Below, piece after piece: positions 17,859 to 26,857 of a stretch of DNA of 64,000 nt. Numbering within the stretch: position 1 is the stretch's first letter; every line of letters begins with the position of its first letter. The position numbers and the translations under genes were made by a program. This stretch comes from Pandoraea communis (GTDB taxonomy: Bacteria > Pseudomonadota > Gammaproteobacteria > Burkholderiales > Burkholderiaceae): the NCBI RefSeq assembly GCF_902459745.1, contig NZ_CABPSJ010000010.1, positions 16,920-80,919 on the forward strand. The letters are read 5' to 3'. Below the pieces are notes generated by a model, which saw only the letters and a list, made by a program, of their open reading frames with translations, was not told where the DNA came from and searched no databases.

Positions 17859-20492
17859 CTATGGCTTCGAAGGCGCTTCCTTCTCGCGCGGCTTGCCCAT
17901 GAGCACCGGCTGGAAGAACACCGCGCCGATCAGCGTGCACACGAGTGAGAGCGCCAGCAGCTTGCCCATGCTCGACGTGCCCGGATGGTGCGACAGCCAC
18001 AGACTGCCGAAGGCGATGCCCGTCGTTGCGGCAGAGAGCACAATCGCCTGCGTCAGACTCGAGGCCAGCAAGTGGGTCTTCCCCTCTCGCCACGCGATCA
18101 CGTAGTAGATCTTGAACGCCACGCCAACGCCAAGCAGCAACGGCAGCGCGATGATGTTCGCGAAGTTCAGCGGCAAACCGATCAGCACAGTGATTTCGAG
18201 CGTGACGGCGGCCGAGACCAACAGCGGCACCAGCGTACGCAGCACGTCGCCGAAGTTGCGCAGCGCTAGCCACAGCAACACAGTGATCGAAAGCAATGCC
18301 CAGAGGCCTGCCTCGATGAAGGCGCGGATAATCGTGTCGGCCGAGCGCAGGATCGAGATCGGGCCGCCAACGGCATCGGGTGCGCTCGCCAGCACGGCCG
18401 CACTGAACTTGCGCAGCATGGCGTCATCGCTCGGATCGGCGCCCTTCGCCACGTGCGGAGAGATGTTCACGAGCGCGCGTCCCTCGGCCGCGACCCATTG
18501 CGAAACGATGTCCTTGGGCAGCGATTCGCGCGTGACCTCACGCGGTTGCAACGCGTCGCGCAATTGGCCGAGGGCAAGCTTCAACGGCTCGGCGATCGCA
18601 CGATCCGCCCGGTCGCGGGTGGCAGCATCGGCCGCCGCAAGCTTGCGCAAGGCCGTTGCCAGACGCTGCGCTTCCTTGGCCCCTTCGCCGGGGTGATCGA
18701 GCGCGGCGTCTTCCAACTGGCCGGCCGCCGTCTTGAGCGACGACACCCGCGCCGCATCGGCCACCGGGGCCAACGGCGTTTGCGAGAGCACCGGCAGCAG
18801 CGACGCGGCAGCCGTACCGATCTGCGCGAGCTTGGCCGGCTGCTCCGCCGGGATAAACGTCGTGAGCGTGACCACGCGGCCGACCTCGGGCACAGCGCGC
18901 AGCTTCGCGGCCTCGGCATTGGCCGCGTCAAGATTCGGGGCGAGCAGTTGCACGTCGTTCACGCCGGCTTCCGGCGAATTGGCCAGATCCAGCAGCGTCG
19001 CCATCGACTCCGTTTTCGGATCTTTCAAATGCAACGGGTTGAAGTCGAAATGCAGATGCGCCAGCAGTGGCAAGCCCGCGATGACAAGGGCGAGCGTGCC
19101 ATACAGCAACGGCTTGCGGTACTTGTCGGTGAAATCGTCGACCGGACCGAGGCTGCGAAAGCCCGGCGGGCTCGCTTCGCCCTTCGGTTTGAACACGCTG
19201 ATGAGCGCGGGCAGCAACGTAATGGCCGACGGGAATGCCACACACAAAATGCCCACGCCGGCGATCAGCCCCAGCTCGGACACGCCGCGATAGTCTGTCG
19301 GCAGGAACGAGAAGAAGCTCGCCGCCGTGGCCGCCGCGGCGAGCGACAGCGGCATCGCAATCGCCTTGCCTGCCCCCGTGAGCGCGCCACGAAGCACGTC
19401 GTCGGCCGACGACTTGCCGTCGCTGTCCAGACGATGACGCTCGTCGCGGTAGCGCACGCCGAACTGAATCCCGAAGTCCACGCCGATGCCGACGAACAGC
19501 ACGGCAAACGCCACCGAAATCATGTTCAGTGCGCCAACCATCATCAGGCCGAGCGCAAACGTGACGACCAGCCCCGCCAGCAACGTGATGAACACCGCGA
19601 GAATCATCTTGCCCGAGCGTACCGCCAGCCACAGCACCACGAGCACGGCCAGCAGCGTGATGACGGCGTTCGACCCGGCGTCCTCGCGCACGGATGCGAA
19701 TTCCTCATCGGACAGTGGACGCGGGCCCGTCAAACGAACCGTCGCGCCATAGCGCTCGGCGAGCTTCAGGTCGGCAGCCGCCTCGCGAATGCGCGATGCG
19801 GCGTTGGCGCCGGCTTCGAGCGCCGCATAGTCCAGCACGGGCTGCACCTGCACGTAGCTGCGCGCCACGGTATCCGGCACGACGAGGGCCCGCCACGACA
19901 TGCCCGCCGGACGGCCCGCCAGCACCGCCTCGGTCGTATCGGCCGCGCGGCCGAGCAGGCGCGCCATGTCCGGCAGCTTCACCTGCCCGGTGAGCAGCGG
20001 CGTCTGCAACGTGACCGACAGGAGATTCGACAGGCCCGTGAGGCTGGGATCTTGTGCAAGACGGTTGAGCAGCGGCTTCGCGTCTTCGAGCTTGCCGGTG
20101 AGTGTTTTCACGTCGTCGAGCGACGCGAAGAGCAGCGCGTTGCGCGCAAAGAACTCGCCCGATCCCGGGCGGCTCACCGAGCGGAACACGTCCGTCTCGG
20201 TCGACAGCTTCTCGGCCAGTTCGGCGGCAGCCCGGTCGGCGAACTCCACGGCCGGGGCCTGCACCACGGCCAGCGTGATGTCGGCCTTCTGCGGGAAAGC
20301 GCGGTCGATTTCACGCCCGCGCTCGGCGGCGGGCGTGTTCGAATCGATCAGGCTCGAGATATCGGTGTTGATCGCGAAGTGCTTGGCGACGTAGACAGAA
20401 CTCGCGATAACGAGAAGCAGCGAAGCGAAGATGACTGGGTACGCGTGCTTCGCCGAAAAACGGACGATGCGCACGACGAGCGAAGTCAGCAT
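17859..20492 (-). CDS. hpnN: Hopanoid RND transporter
   Basis: An 877-residue RND-superfamily inner-membrane transporter. It has two related halves, each with a first transmembrane helix, a large periplasmic loop and a five-helix bundle. The first bundle includes [20 protein letters not shown] and [19 protein letters not shown]; the second includes [18 protein letters not shown] and [19 protein letters not shown]. HpnN moves hopanoids to the outer membrane in Rhodopseudomonas and Burkholderia. The length is normal for the family. It is divergent from hpnM across a 236-base gap that presumably holds both promoters. Confidence 0.93.
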   Translation of the reverse strand: MLTSLVVRIVRFSAKHAYPVIFASLLLVIASSVYVAKHFAINTDISSLIDSNTPAAERGREIDRAFPQKADITLAVVQAPAVEFADRAAAELAEKLSTETDVFRSVSRPGSGEFFARNALLFASLDDVKTLTGKLEDAKPLLNRLAQDPSLTGLSNLLSVTLQTPLLTGQVKLPDMARLLGRAADTTEAVLAGRPAGMSWRALVVPDTVARSYVQVQPVLDYAALEAGANAASRIREAAADLKLAERYGATVRLTGPRPLSDEEFASVREDAGSNAVITLLAVLVVLWLAVRSGKMILAVFITLLAGLVVTFALGLMMVGALNMISVAFAVLFVGIGVDFGIQFGVRYRDERHRLDSDGKSSADDVLRGALTGAGKAIAMPLSLAAAATAASFFSFLPTDYRGVSELGLIAGVGILCVAFPSAITLLPALISVFKPKGEASPPGFRSLGPVDDFTDKYRKPLLYGTLALVIAGLPLLAHLHFDFNPLHLKDPKTESMATLLDLANSPEAGVNDVQLLAPNLDAANAEAAKLRAVPEVGRVVTLTTFIPAEQPAKLAQIGTAAASLLPVLSQTPLAPVADAARVSSLKTAAGQLEDAALDHPGEGAKEAQRLATALRKLAAADAATRDRADRAIAEPLKLALGQLRDALQPREVTRESLPKDIVSQWVAAEGRALVNISPHVAKGADPSDDAMLRKFSAAVLASAPDAVGGPISILRSADTIIRAFIEAGLWALLSITVLLWLALRNFGDVLRTLVPLLVSAAVTLEITVLIGLPLNFANIIALPLLLGVGVAFKIYYVIAWREGKTHLLASSLTQAIVLSAATTGIAFGSLWLSHHPGTSSMGKLLALSLVCTLIGAVFFQPVLMGKPREKEAPSKP

Positions 20493-20728
20493 GTAGCGGT
20501 TCCGGAAGAAAGTGGAGGCCGCCCTCGCCTTCGGCCGCCTGGATCCATAAGGTCAAACGTTATGTATCCGATGCGCCGGGGAACCAATCGTGGACAAATT
20601 CCGTCGATCAGTTCATGGAAAACGAGGAAACGGTGAATTTACGAAATCGCAGCAGTATACAAGGCCGCGTGAACTACACTACGGGCCTACTCGTTTTAAC
20701 CGACTAAAACCGACGAAGACGAACTGGT

Positions 20729-21376
20729 ATGAACAAATTTCTGGTGACGGCAACCGCCGCCGTCGCATTGAGCAGCATCTGTGGCGTCTCAGGTGCCTGG
20801 GCACAGGCAAGCAGCGCGAATCCGAACGATCTGGTGAAGACGGCAGTCGAGACGGTCGTCAAGAATGCCAAGGCCGACCCGGCCGCCCGCGACGGCGATG
20901 TCGCCGCAACCGCACGTGTTGTCGCCCGCGACTTTCTGCCCTACACCGATTTCCACCGCACCACGCGCTATGCCGTGGGCGCAAAAGCATTCGATGCCGC
21001 CACACCGGCCCAGCAGCAACAGGTCTTCGAGCAGTTTCAGCAGTTGCTCGTGAACACCTTTGCGCTGCAACTCTCGCAAGTACGCGGCACGCAGATCTCA
21101 TTCAAGTTTGCCCCGGCCAAACTCACCGCGAACAGCACCGATGTGGTGGTGGGCGCCACGGTCAGCGGGACTGGCGACAATCTTTCGGTCGCCTATCGTC
21201 TGGCCAAGACCGACAAAGGCTGGAAGATTTATGACATCAACATGATGGGCGAGAACGTGGCCGACGCATGGCTCATCCAGTTGTATCAGCCGCAGTTCAA
21301 GGCACGTATCGCTCAAGGCGGCATTGACGGACTGGTCACCTATCTGCGCGAGAAGAACGATCGTTTCGCCAAATAA
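20729..21376 (+). CDS. hpnM: HpnM / MlaC-like periplasmic lipid-binding protein
   Basis: A 215-residue periplasmic protein of the Ttg2D/MlaC (toluene-tolerance) family. A signal peptide ends at about GAWAQ (residues 22-26). The body carries the family pattern RDFLPYTDFHRTTRYAVG, QQQQVFEQFQQLLVNTFA and GWKIYDINMMGENVADAW. Members shuttle lipids between the two membranes; those in hopanoid loci are called HpnM and are thought to work with HpnN. It stands divergent from hpnN. No Mla permease or ATPase is adjacent, which supports HpnM over a phospholipid Mla system. Confidence 0.87.
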   Translation: MNKFLVTATAAVALSSICGVSGAWAQASSANPNDLVKTAVETVVKNAKADPAARDGDVAATARVVARDFLPYTDFHRTTRYAVGAKAFDAATPAQQQQVFEQFQQLLVNTFALQLSQVRGTQISFKFAPAKLTANSTDVVVGATVSGTGDNLSVAYRLAKTDKGWKIYDINMMGENVADAWLIQLYQPQFKARIAQGGIDGLVTYLREKNDRFAK

Positions 21377-21735
21377 AACAACAACTTAACGACGGGCATC
21401 GTGAACAGCGCGGCGCCTCCGGGGGCGTCGGTGTCAGCATCTCCCTCGACGGCTCGACCCACTTATCGGCAGATTCGGCCCAGATCCGTGGCAGATCGAC
21501 GCCGATTCGTCAACATTTATGCAACACTCGCTGGCGCCTTCCCACGGGAGGTCGTCAGCAACATTTGGCTGCCGCGGTTACAATCGCTGCTTGTCAAACG
21601 ACCGGACGGCGGTCCCCCCGAGGGTGTGCGCGATTTGCCATCGAAACTGGCGCCGCGCGTTCCATGAGGCCATGGCTTCTCAACATGGACACCCGATAGC
21701 ACCGCCATCCCGGCCGACCTGAGCCGGAGAGCTGA
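21377..21735. other. Intergenic region between hpnM and ispH
   Basis: About 360 bases. A GTG-initiated 88-codon frame (21401-21667) crosses it but has no ribosome binding site, no recognisable motif and low-complexity content, so I do not call it. A TACAAT at 21579-21584 may be a -10 box for the ispH unit, without a convincing -35. Confidence 0.35.
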
Positions 21736-22695
21736 ATGCAAGTCTTCCTTGCCCAACCCCGCGGGTTTTGTGCGGGTGTCATACGTGCCATCGAGATCGT
21801 GGAGCGCGCCCTGGAAAAATACGGCGCCCCCGTCTACGTCCGCCATGAGATCGTCCACAACAAGCATGTGGTCGATTCGCTCAAGGCCAAGGGCGCGCGC
21901 TTTATCGACGAGTTGTCCGAAGCACCTGCGGGCGCCGTGACCATTTTCAGTGCACATGGCGTCGCACGCGTCGTCGAACAGGAAGCGCAGACGCGCGGCT
22001 TGAAGGTGCTCAATGCCACTTGCCCGCTCGTCACCAAGGTGCACATTCAAGGCAAGAATTATGTGTCTGCCGGTCGTGAAGTCATTCTGATCGGCCATGC
22101 CGGCCACCCCGAAGTCGAGGGGACGATGGGGCAGATCGACGGTCCGGTGCATCTTGTGCAGACCGAAGAAGATGTCGACGCATTGCCGCTCGCCGACAAT
22201 ACGCCGCTGTCGTACGTTACCCAGACCACGCTGTCGGTCGACGAGACTCGCGGTATCATTGCTGCGCTGCAACGTCGCTTTACCAATATCGTCGGGCCGA
22301 ACACCAAGGACATCTGCTACGCCACACAGAACCGCCAGACCGCCGTGCGCGAGCTGTGCGAGCGTGTGGACGTACTGCTCGTGGTCGGGGCGACGAACAG
22401 CTCGAACTCGAACCGCCTGCGCGAAATCGGCTCCGAAATGGGGCTGCCGAGCTATCTCGTGGCCGACGGCACCGAGTTGAACCCCGAATGGGTGCGCGGC
22501 CAGGCCCGCATCGGCATTACCGCCGGGGCGTCCGCGCCCGAACGCATGGTCGAAGACGTGATCGACGCGCTGCGTCGTATCGACACCGTTGACGTGACCC
22601 TCATGGACGGCATTGAGGAAACCATCCAGTTTCGCTTGCCGTCGGAATTGATTAAAAACGAGCCGGTCGCCGCACAACACGCGGTCGCTGGCTAA
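21736..22695 (+). CDS. ispH: 4-hydroxy-3-methylbut-2-enyl diphosphate reductase
   Basis: A 319-residue iron-sulfur enzyme, the last step of the MEP pathway, producing IPP and DMAPP. Three cysteines expected to hold the cluster are visible in [23 protein letters not shown] and [11 protein letters not shown]. The substrate-binding motifs [26 protein letters not shown] and [11 protein letters not shown] are intact. It is the first gene of ispH-hpnH-hpnA-hpnB, 23 bases before hpnH, so isoprenoid supply is physically linked to hopanoid tailoring. Confidence 0.95.
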   Translation: MQVFLAQPRGFCAGVIRAIEIVERALEKYGAPVYVRHEIVHNKHVVDSLKAKGARFIDELSEAPAGAVTIFSAHGVARVVEQEAQTRGLKVLNATCPLVTKVHIQGKNYVSAGREVILIGHAGHPEVEGTMGQIDGPVHLVQTEEDVDALPLADNTPLSYVTQTTLSVDETRGIIAALQRRFTNIVGPNTKDICYATQNRQTAVRELCERVDVLLVVGATNSSNSNRLREIGSEMGLPSYLVADGTELNPEWVRGQARIGITAGASAPERMVEDVIDALRRIDTVDVTLMDGIEETIQFRLPSELIKNEPVAAQHAVAG

Positions 22696-22718
22696 CGCAA
22701 CACGAACAGGAGCCGAAC

Positions 22719-23840
22719 TTGGCCATCCCCTTCCTGCAACAGGCGTATGTTGGCGCCTACCTGATGAAGCAACGCTTCAAGGGCAACAAGCGCTACCCGC
22801 TGGTGCTGATGCTCGAACCGCTGTTCCGCTGCAACCTCGCCTGCTCGGGCTGCGGCAAGATCGACTATCCGGATCCCATCCTGAATCAGCGTGTGTCGCT
22901 CAAGGACTCGCTCGACGCCGTGGACGAGTGCGGCGCACCGGTGGTCTCGATCGCCGGCGGCGAGCCGCTGCTGCACAAGGAAATGCCGCAGATCGTCAAG
23001 GGCATCATCGAGCGCAAGAAGTTCGTCTATCTGTGCACGAACGCCCTGTTGCTCGAAAAGAAGATCGACGACTACGAGCCGAGCCCGTTCTTCGTCTGGT
23101 CGATTCACCTCGACGGCGACCGTGAAATGCACGACGCCGCAGTGTCGCAGGAAGGCGTGTACGACCGCGCCGTGTCGGCCATCAAGCTGGCCAAGTCGCG
23201 TGGCTTCCGCGTGAACATCAACTGCACGCTGTTCAACAATGCCGACCCGGAGAAGGTCGCCAAGTTCTTCGATTCGACGAAGGACCTGGGCCTCGACGGC
23301 ATCACCGTCTCGCCGGGCTATGCCTACGAACGCGCGCCGGATCAGCAGCACTTCCTGAACCGCTCGAAGACCAAGCAACTGTTCCGCGACATTCTCAAGC
23401 GCGGCAACGGCGGCAAGGACTGGACGTTCAGCCAGTCGAGCCTGTTCCTGGACTTCCTCGCCGGCAACCGCTCGTACCACTGCACGCCGTGGGGCAACCC
23501 GACGCGTACCGTGTTCGGCTGGCAGCGTCCGTGCTACCTGCTTGGCGAAGGTTATGCCAAGACGTACACCGAACTGATGAACACCACCGACTGGGACAAG
23601 TACGGTGTGGGCAACTACGAGAAGTGCGCCGACTGCATGGTGCACAGCGGTTTCGAAGCCACGGCCGTGAACGAGACGCTGACGCGTCCGCTGCGCGCGC
23701 TGGGTGTGGCGCTCAAGGGCGTGCGTACCGATGGCCCGATGGCCGAAGACGTCTCGTTCGCCAAGCAGCGTCCGGCCGAGTACGTGTTCTCGAAGCACGT
23801 CGAGATCAAGCTCGACGAACTGCGCCGGGCCAAGGCGTAA
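22719..23840 (+). CDS. hpnH: Adenosylhopane synthase, radical SAM protein
   Basis: A 373-residue radical SAM enzyme that joins a 5'-deoxyadenosyl group to diploptene to form adenosylhopane, the start of extended (C35) hopanoids. The cluster motif C-x3-C-x2-C is seen in CNLACSGCG (about residue 39), followed by IAGGEPLLHKEM. C-terminal cysteines occur in CTPWGNPTR, RPCYLLGEGY and CADCMVHSGFE. The start is TTG 22719: AGGAG lies at 22708-22712 and the resulting AIPFLQQAYVGAYLMKQRF matches the family N-terminus. hpnA follows at the base after the stop. Confidence 0.95.
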   Translation: MAIPFLQQAYVGAYLMKQRFKGNKRYPLVLMLEPLFRCNLACSGCGKIDYPDPILNQRVSLKDSLDAVDECGAPVVSIAGGEPLLHKEMPQIVKGIIERKKFVYLCTNALLLEKKIDDYEPSPFFVWSIHLDGDREMHDAAVSQEGVYDRAVSAIKLAKSRGFRVNINCTLFNNADPEKVAKFFDSTKDLGLDGITVSPGYAYERAPDQQHFLNRSKTKQLFRDILKRGNGGKDWTFSQSSLFLDFLAGNRSYHCTPWGNPTRTVFGWQRPCYLLGEGYAKTYTELMNTTDWDKYGVGNYEKCADCMVHSGFEATAVNETLTRPLRALGVALKGVRTDGPMAEDVSFAKQRPAEYVFSKHVEIKLDELRRAKA

Positions 23841-24836
23841 ATGCGCTCGCGTGTGCTGGTCACCGGAGCCTCCGGGTTCGTCGGTTCTGCGGTGGCACGC
23901 ACGGCGCTCGCGCGCGGTCACGAGGTTCGCCTGCTGGTGCGTGGCACCAGCCCGCGCGCGAACCTCGCCGACCTGCCCGTGGAAGTCGTGGAAGGCGACA
24001 TGCGCGATGCGGCATCGATGCAACGCGCGCTCACCGGGATGGATGCCCTGCTCCACGTCGCCGCCGACTACCGCCTCTGGGCGAAAGATCCGAACGACAT
24101 CATGCGGGCCAACATCGTCGGCACGCGCACGGTCATGGAAGCCGCGCTGCGTGCAGGCGTCGAGCGGGTGGTATATACCAGCAGCGTTGCCACGCTGCGT
24201 GTGCACGACGCCACCGGCCCCGTCGATGAAACCTCCCCGAACGACGAAGCCACGACCATCGGCGTGTACAAGCGCAGCAAGGTCGCGGCCGAACGTCTGG
24301 TCGAACGGATGATCGCGAACGACGGTCTGCCCGCCGTGATCGTCAATCCGTCCACGCCCATCGGGCCGCGCGACATCAAGCCCACACCGACCGGGCGCAT
24401 CATCGTCGAAGCCGCGCAAGGCAAGATCCCCGCATTCGTCGATACCGGCCTGAATCTCGTGCACGTCGACGATTGCGCCGAAGGCCATCTGCTGGCCCTC
24501 GAACGCGGCCGCATCGGTGAGCGCTACATTCTTGGCGGCGACGACGTCCTGCTGCGCGACATGCTCGCGACCATTGCAGGCCTGGTCGGCCGCAAGGCCC
24601 CGACGATCGCCCTGCCGCGCTGGCCGCTTTATCCGCTCGCGATGGCAGCGCAAGGCGTCGCGCGCTTCACGGGCAAAGAGCCGTTCGTTACCGTTGATGG
24701 CCTGAAGATGTCGCGCTATCACATGTTCTTCTCGTCCGAGAAGGCGAAGCGCGACCTCGGCTACACCGCCCGCCCCCACCCCGAAGGCCTGCGCGACGCG
24801 CTCGCCTGGTTTGGTTCTGCCGGATTTTTGTCATGA
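23841..24836 (+). CDS. hpnA: Hopanoid-associated sugar epimerase / NAD-dependent reductase
   Basis: A 331-residue extended SDR of the HpnA family. The cofactor motif GASGFVGSAVA lies near residue 10, the catalytic region has TSSVATLRV and Y-x-x-x-K in GVYKRSKVAAE, and NPSTPIGPRD with LNLVHVDDCAEGHL are family hallmarks. The exact reaction is unproven; the family is regarded as acting on the sugar-derived side chain of hopanoids. It has no gap to hpnH and overlaps hpnB by four bases (ATGA), so it sits in the middle of a co-translated unit. Confidence 0.92.
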   Translation: MRSRVLVTGASGFVGSAVARTALARGHEVRLLVRGTSPRANLADLPVEVVEGDMRDAASMQRALTGMDALLHVAADYRLWAKDPNDIMRANIVGTRTVMEAALRAGVERVVYTSSVATLRVHDATGPVDETSPNDEATTIGVYKRSKVAAERLVERMIANDGLPAVIVNPSTPIGPRDIKPTPTGRIIVEAAQGKIPAFVDTGLNLVHVDDCAEGHLLALERGRIGERYILGGDDVLLRDMLATIAGLVGRKAPTIALPRWPLYPLAMAAQGVARFTGKEPFVTVDGLKMSRYHMFFSSEKAKRDLGYTARPHPEGLRDALAWFGSAGFLS

Positions 24837-26035
24837 CTGTTTTGGCCTGGATTGCCGCGTTGTCGCTGGCCATCTGGATCTATCTGCTGAGTTCTCAGGG
24901 CGGCTTCTGGCGCGCGCGTGAGCGCGACGATCTGGACGAAGACCGTCTGCCTGTGCCCGATGTCTGGCCCGCCGTGGCCGTTGTCATTCCCGCGCGCAAC
25001 GAGGCGGAGTCGATCGGACAGGTAGTCGAATCGCTGTGCCGTCAGGACTATGCAGGACGGCTGCGCATCGTGGTGGTGGACGATCAGAGTCACGACGGCA
25101 CGGCCGACCTCGCCCGCGAAGCCGCCGCACGCGCTGCGGCCGACGGTTTTACGCGACGCGTGGACGTGCTCGGTGGTCAGCCGCTGCCCGGTGGCTGGAC
25201 CGGCAAGATGTGGGCGGTGCGCCAGGGCGTGGCGTTCGCCAGCGATCCCGGCACGAACGACGGCGGCATCGCCCCCGACTACCTGCTGCACACCGACGCG
25301 GACATCGCGCATTCGCCCGAGAACGTGCGCCGGCTGGTCACGCGCGCCACGGGCGACCATCGCGTGCTCGTCTCGCTCATGGCGAAGCTGCGTTGCACGG
25401 CATGGTTCGAGCGCACGCTGATCCCTGCGTTCGTGTTGTTCTTCCAGATGCTGTATCCGTTCGCCTGGGTCAACGATCCGAAAAAGCGCATGGCAGCGGC
25501 GGCCGGCGGATGCATGCTGATCCATCGCGCCTCGCTCGAAGCCGGTGGCGGTATCGAAGCCATTCGCGACGAGATCATCGACGACTGCGCCATGGGTCGC
25601 CTGCTCAAGAAACAAGGCGCGATCTGGCTAGGCCTGACGGAGCGCGCGGTGAGCGTGCGTCCGTACGACAATCTCGGCGAGATTCGCAAGATGGTGTCGC
25701 GCACGGCGTACGCGCAGTTGCAGTACTCGCCGGTGTTGCTGGCGGGCACCATCGTGTCGCTGCTGCTTACGTTCATCGTGCCGCCGGCCATGACGATCTT
25801 CGCCTCGGGCATTGCCCAGTGGCTGGGGCTCTTCGCCTGGATAGCGATGACGCTGTCGTACCTGCCGATGCTGCGCTTCTATCGTCAGCCGTCGAGCTTC
25901 GGGCCGCTGCTGCCGCTCGTCGCTGCGCTGTACACCGTCTTCACGTTCGACTCGGCGCTGCAACACTGGCGCGGTCGTGGCGGCATGTGGAAGGGACGCG
26001 CTCAGGCGCGCGGACAGCAATCGTCGGACGCGTGA
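24833..26035 (+). CDS. hpnB: Hopene-associated glycosyltransferase
   Basis: A 400-residue membrane-anchored family 2 glycosyltransferase. An N-terminal helix precedes the GT-A domain, which contains AVVIPARNEAESIGQVVESL, the nucleotide-sugar site VVVDDQSHDGTAD and a metal motif LHTDADIAHS. The C-terminal third has three or more hydrophobic helices (LLAGTIVSLLLTFIVPPAM and following). HpnB proteins occur only in hopanoid clusters and are thought to add or modify a polar group on the side chain. A perfect-stem terminator follows. Confidence 0.92.
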   Translation: MTVLAWIAALSLAIWIYLLSSQGGFWRARERDDLDEDRLPVPDVWPAVAVVIPARNEAESIGQVVESLCRQDYAGRLRIVVVDDQSHDGTADLAREAAARAAADGFTRRVDVLGGQPLPGGWTGKMWAVRQGVAFASDPGTNDGGIAPDYLLHTDADIAHSPENVRRLVTRATGDHRVLVSLMAKLRCTAWFERTLIPAFVLFFQMLYPFAWVNDPKKRMAAAAGGCMLIHRASLEAGGGIEAIRDEIIDDCAMGRLLKKQGAIWLGLTERAVSVRPYDNLGEIRKMVSRTAYAQLQYSPVLLAGTIVSLLLTFIVPPAMTIFASGIAQWLGLFAWIAMTLSYLPMLRFYRQPSSFGPLLPLVAALYTVFTFDSALQHWRGRGGMWKGRAQARGQQSSDA

Positions 26036-26064
26036 TCCAGCACACACGGGCATCTGCCCAAAAT

Positions 26065-26104
26065 GAAAATGCCAGCCCGTCAGTTCAGACGCGCTGGCAT
26101 TTTC
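26065..26104. terminator. Bidirectional terminator between hpnB and hpnG
   Basis: GAAAATGCCAGC (26065-26076) and GCTGGCATTTTC (26093-26104) form a perfect 12-bp stem with A and T runs at its foot on both strands. It serves the rightward hpnB unit and the leftward hpnD-hpnE-shc-hpnG unit. Confidence 0.85.
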
Positions 26105-26149
26105 TTGGGCGACACCCGCGTTTGACCGGACGCGCGAAGTACCGCTCGC

Positions 26150-26845
26150 TCAGATGCCTGCGGCCACCGCACCGAATCCGTCCCCCAGCTTGAGGGCAAC
26201 GATCTCGCGCCCGTGACGCATGGCCTGCCTGGCGAGGCTCGCGTCTTTGCCGATGCGCAGCAAGGCAGGCAGTTGCAACGGATTAACGGCGAGCGAGCGC
26301 AGCACGCCGAAAATATCGGTAGAGCCGTCGCTGCGAAGTCCGGCGAGCGCCGCCGGGGGAAGCGAACGCTCCGCCGGGTCGATCACCACGCGGGCGGCAA
26401 CGAACGGCAGCCCGTGCGCCTGCGCCACTCGCGCCACGATATGCGACTCCATATCCGCCGCCGCCGCCCCGCTCTCGCGGAACAACTTGGCTTTGTCCCC
26501 GGCGGTCACCACGGGCGCGCTCACACCGGCCAGATCGGCACGTAAGGCGCCTGGCATGGCGCGGCGCAGCGCATCCGCCCAGCCAATCGCCGAGACATAT
26601 TCACGCGCCTGCTGAGGCATATCCAGCACCTTGTGCGCAATGACCCACTGACCGGGCTTCACGCCGGGAATCAGGCCGCCGGCCGTACCGAAGCTCACCA
26701 GGCCGCGCGCACCGCCCTGTGCCATTGCGGCCTCGAGGTCTGCGGCGAGCGTATTGTTCTGCGCGCAGACCACGAGCACGCCGTCACCGCGCGCAATGCG
26801 GGCTTCGAAGGGCATGCCGGTCACAACGATGATGGGCGGTGTCAT
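26150..26845 (-). CDS. hpnG: Hopanoid-associated nucleoside phosphorylase
   Basis: A 231-residue phosphorylase-family protein that releases adenine from adenosylhopane to give (phospho)ribosylhopane. It begins IIVVTGMPFEARIAR, as HpnG proteins do, and has the phosphorylase patterns GLVSFGTAGGL, AADMESHIVARVA (the M-E-S ribose-contacting site) and FVAARVVIDPAE. It is the last gene of the leftward hpnD-hpnE-shc-hpnG unit, 12 bases after shc. Its functional predecessor, hpnH, is on the opposite strand in the neighbouring unit. Confidence 0.92.
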   Translation of the reverse strand: MTPPIIVVTGMPFEARIARGDGVLVVCAQNNTLAADLEAAMAQGGARGLVSFGTAGGLIPGVKPGQWVIAHKVLDMPQQAREYVSAIGWADALRRAMPGALRADLAGVSAPVVTAGDKAKLFRESGAAAADMESHIVARVAQAHGLPFVAARVVIDPAERSLPPAALAGLRSDGSTDIFGVLRSLAVNPLQLPALLRIGKDASLARQAMRHGREIVALKLGDGFGAVAAGI

Positions 26846-26857
26846 GGCGTTCGCGTC

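Noticed and set aside
18453-20636. A 727-codon plus-strand frame opposite hpnN
   Set aside because: Low-complexity Arg/His/Gln-rich product; hpnN on the other strand has clear RND motifs and full length.
21401-21667. An 88-codon GTG-initiated frame between hpnM and ispH
   Set aside because: No ribosome binding site, no motif, low-complexity content; better read as untranslated or promoter DNA.
22692-24779. A 695-codon frame on the minus strand opposite hpnH and hpnA
   Set aside because: It mirrors two well-identified genes; its product is rich in Arg, His and Ala with no domain, as expected for an antisense frame in high-GC DNA.
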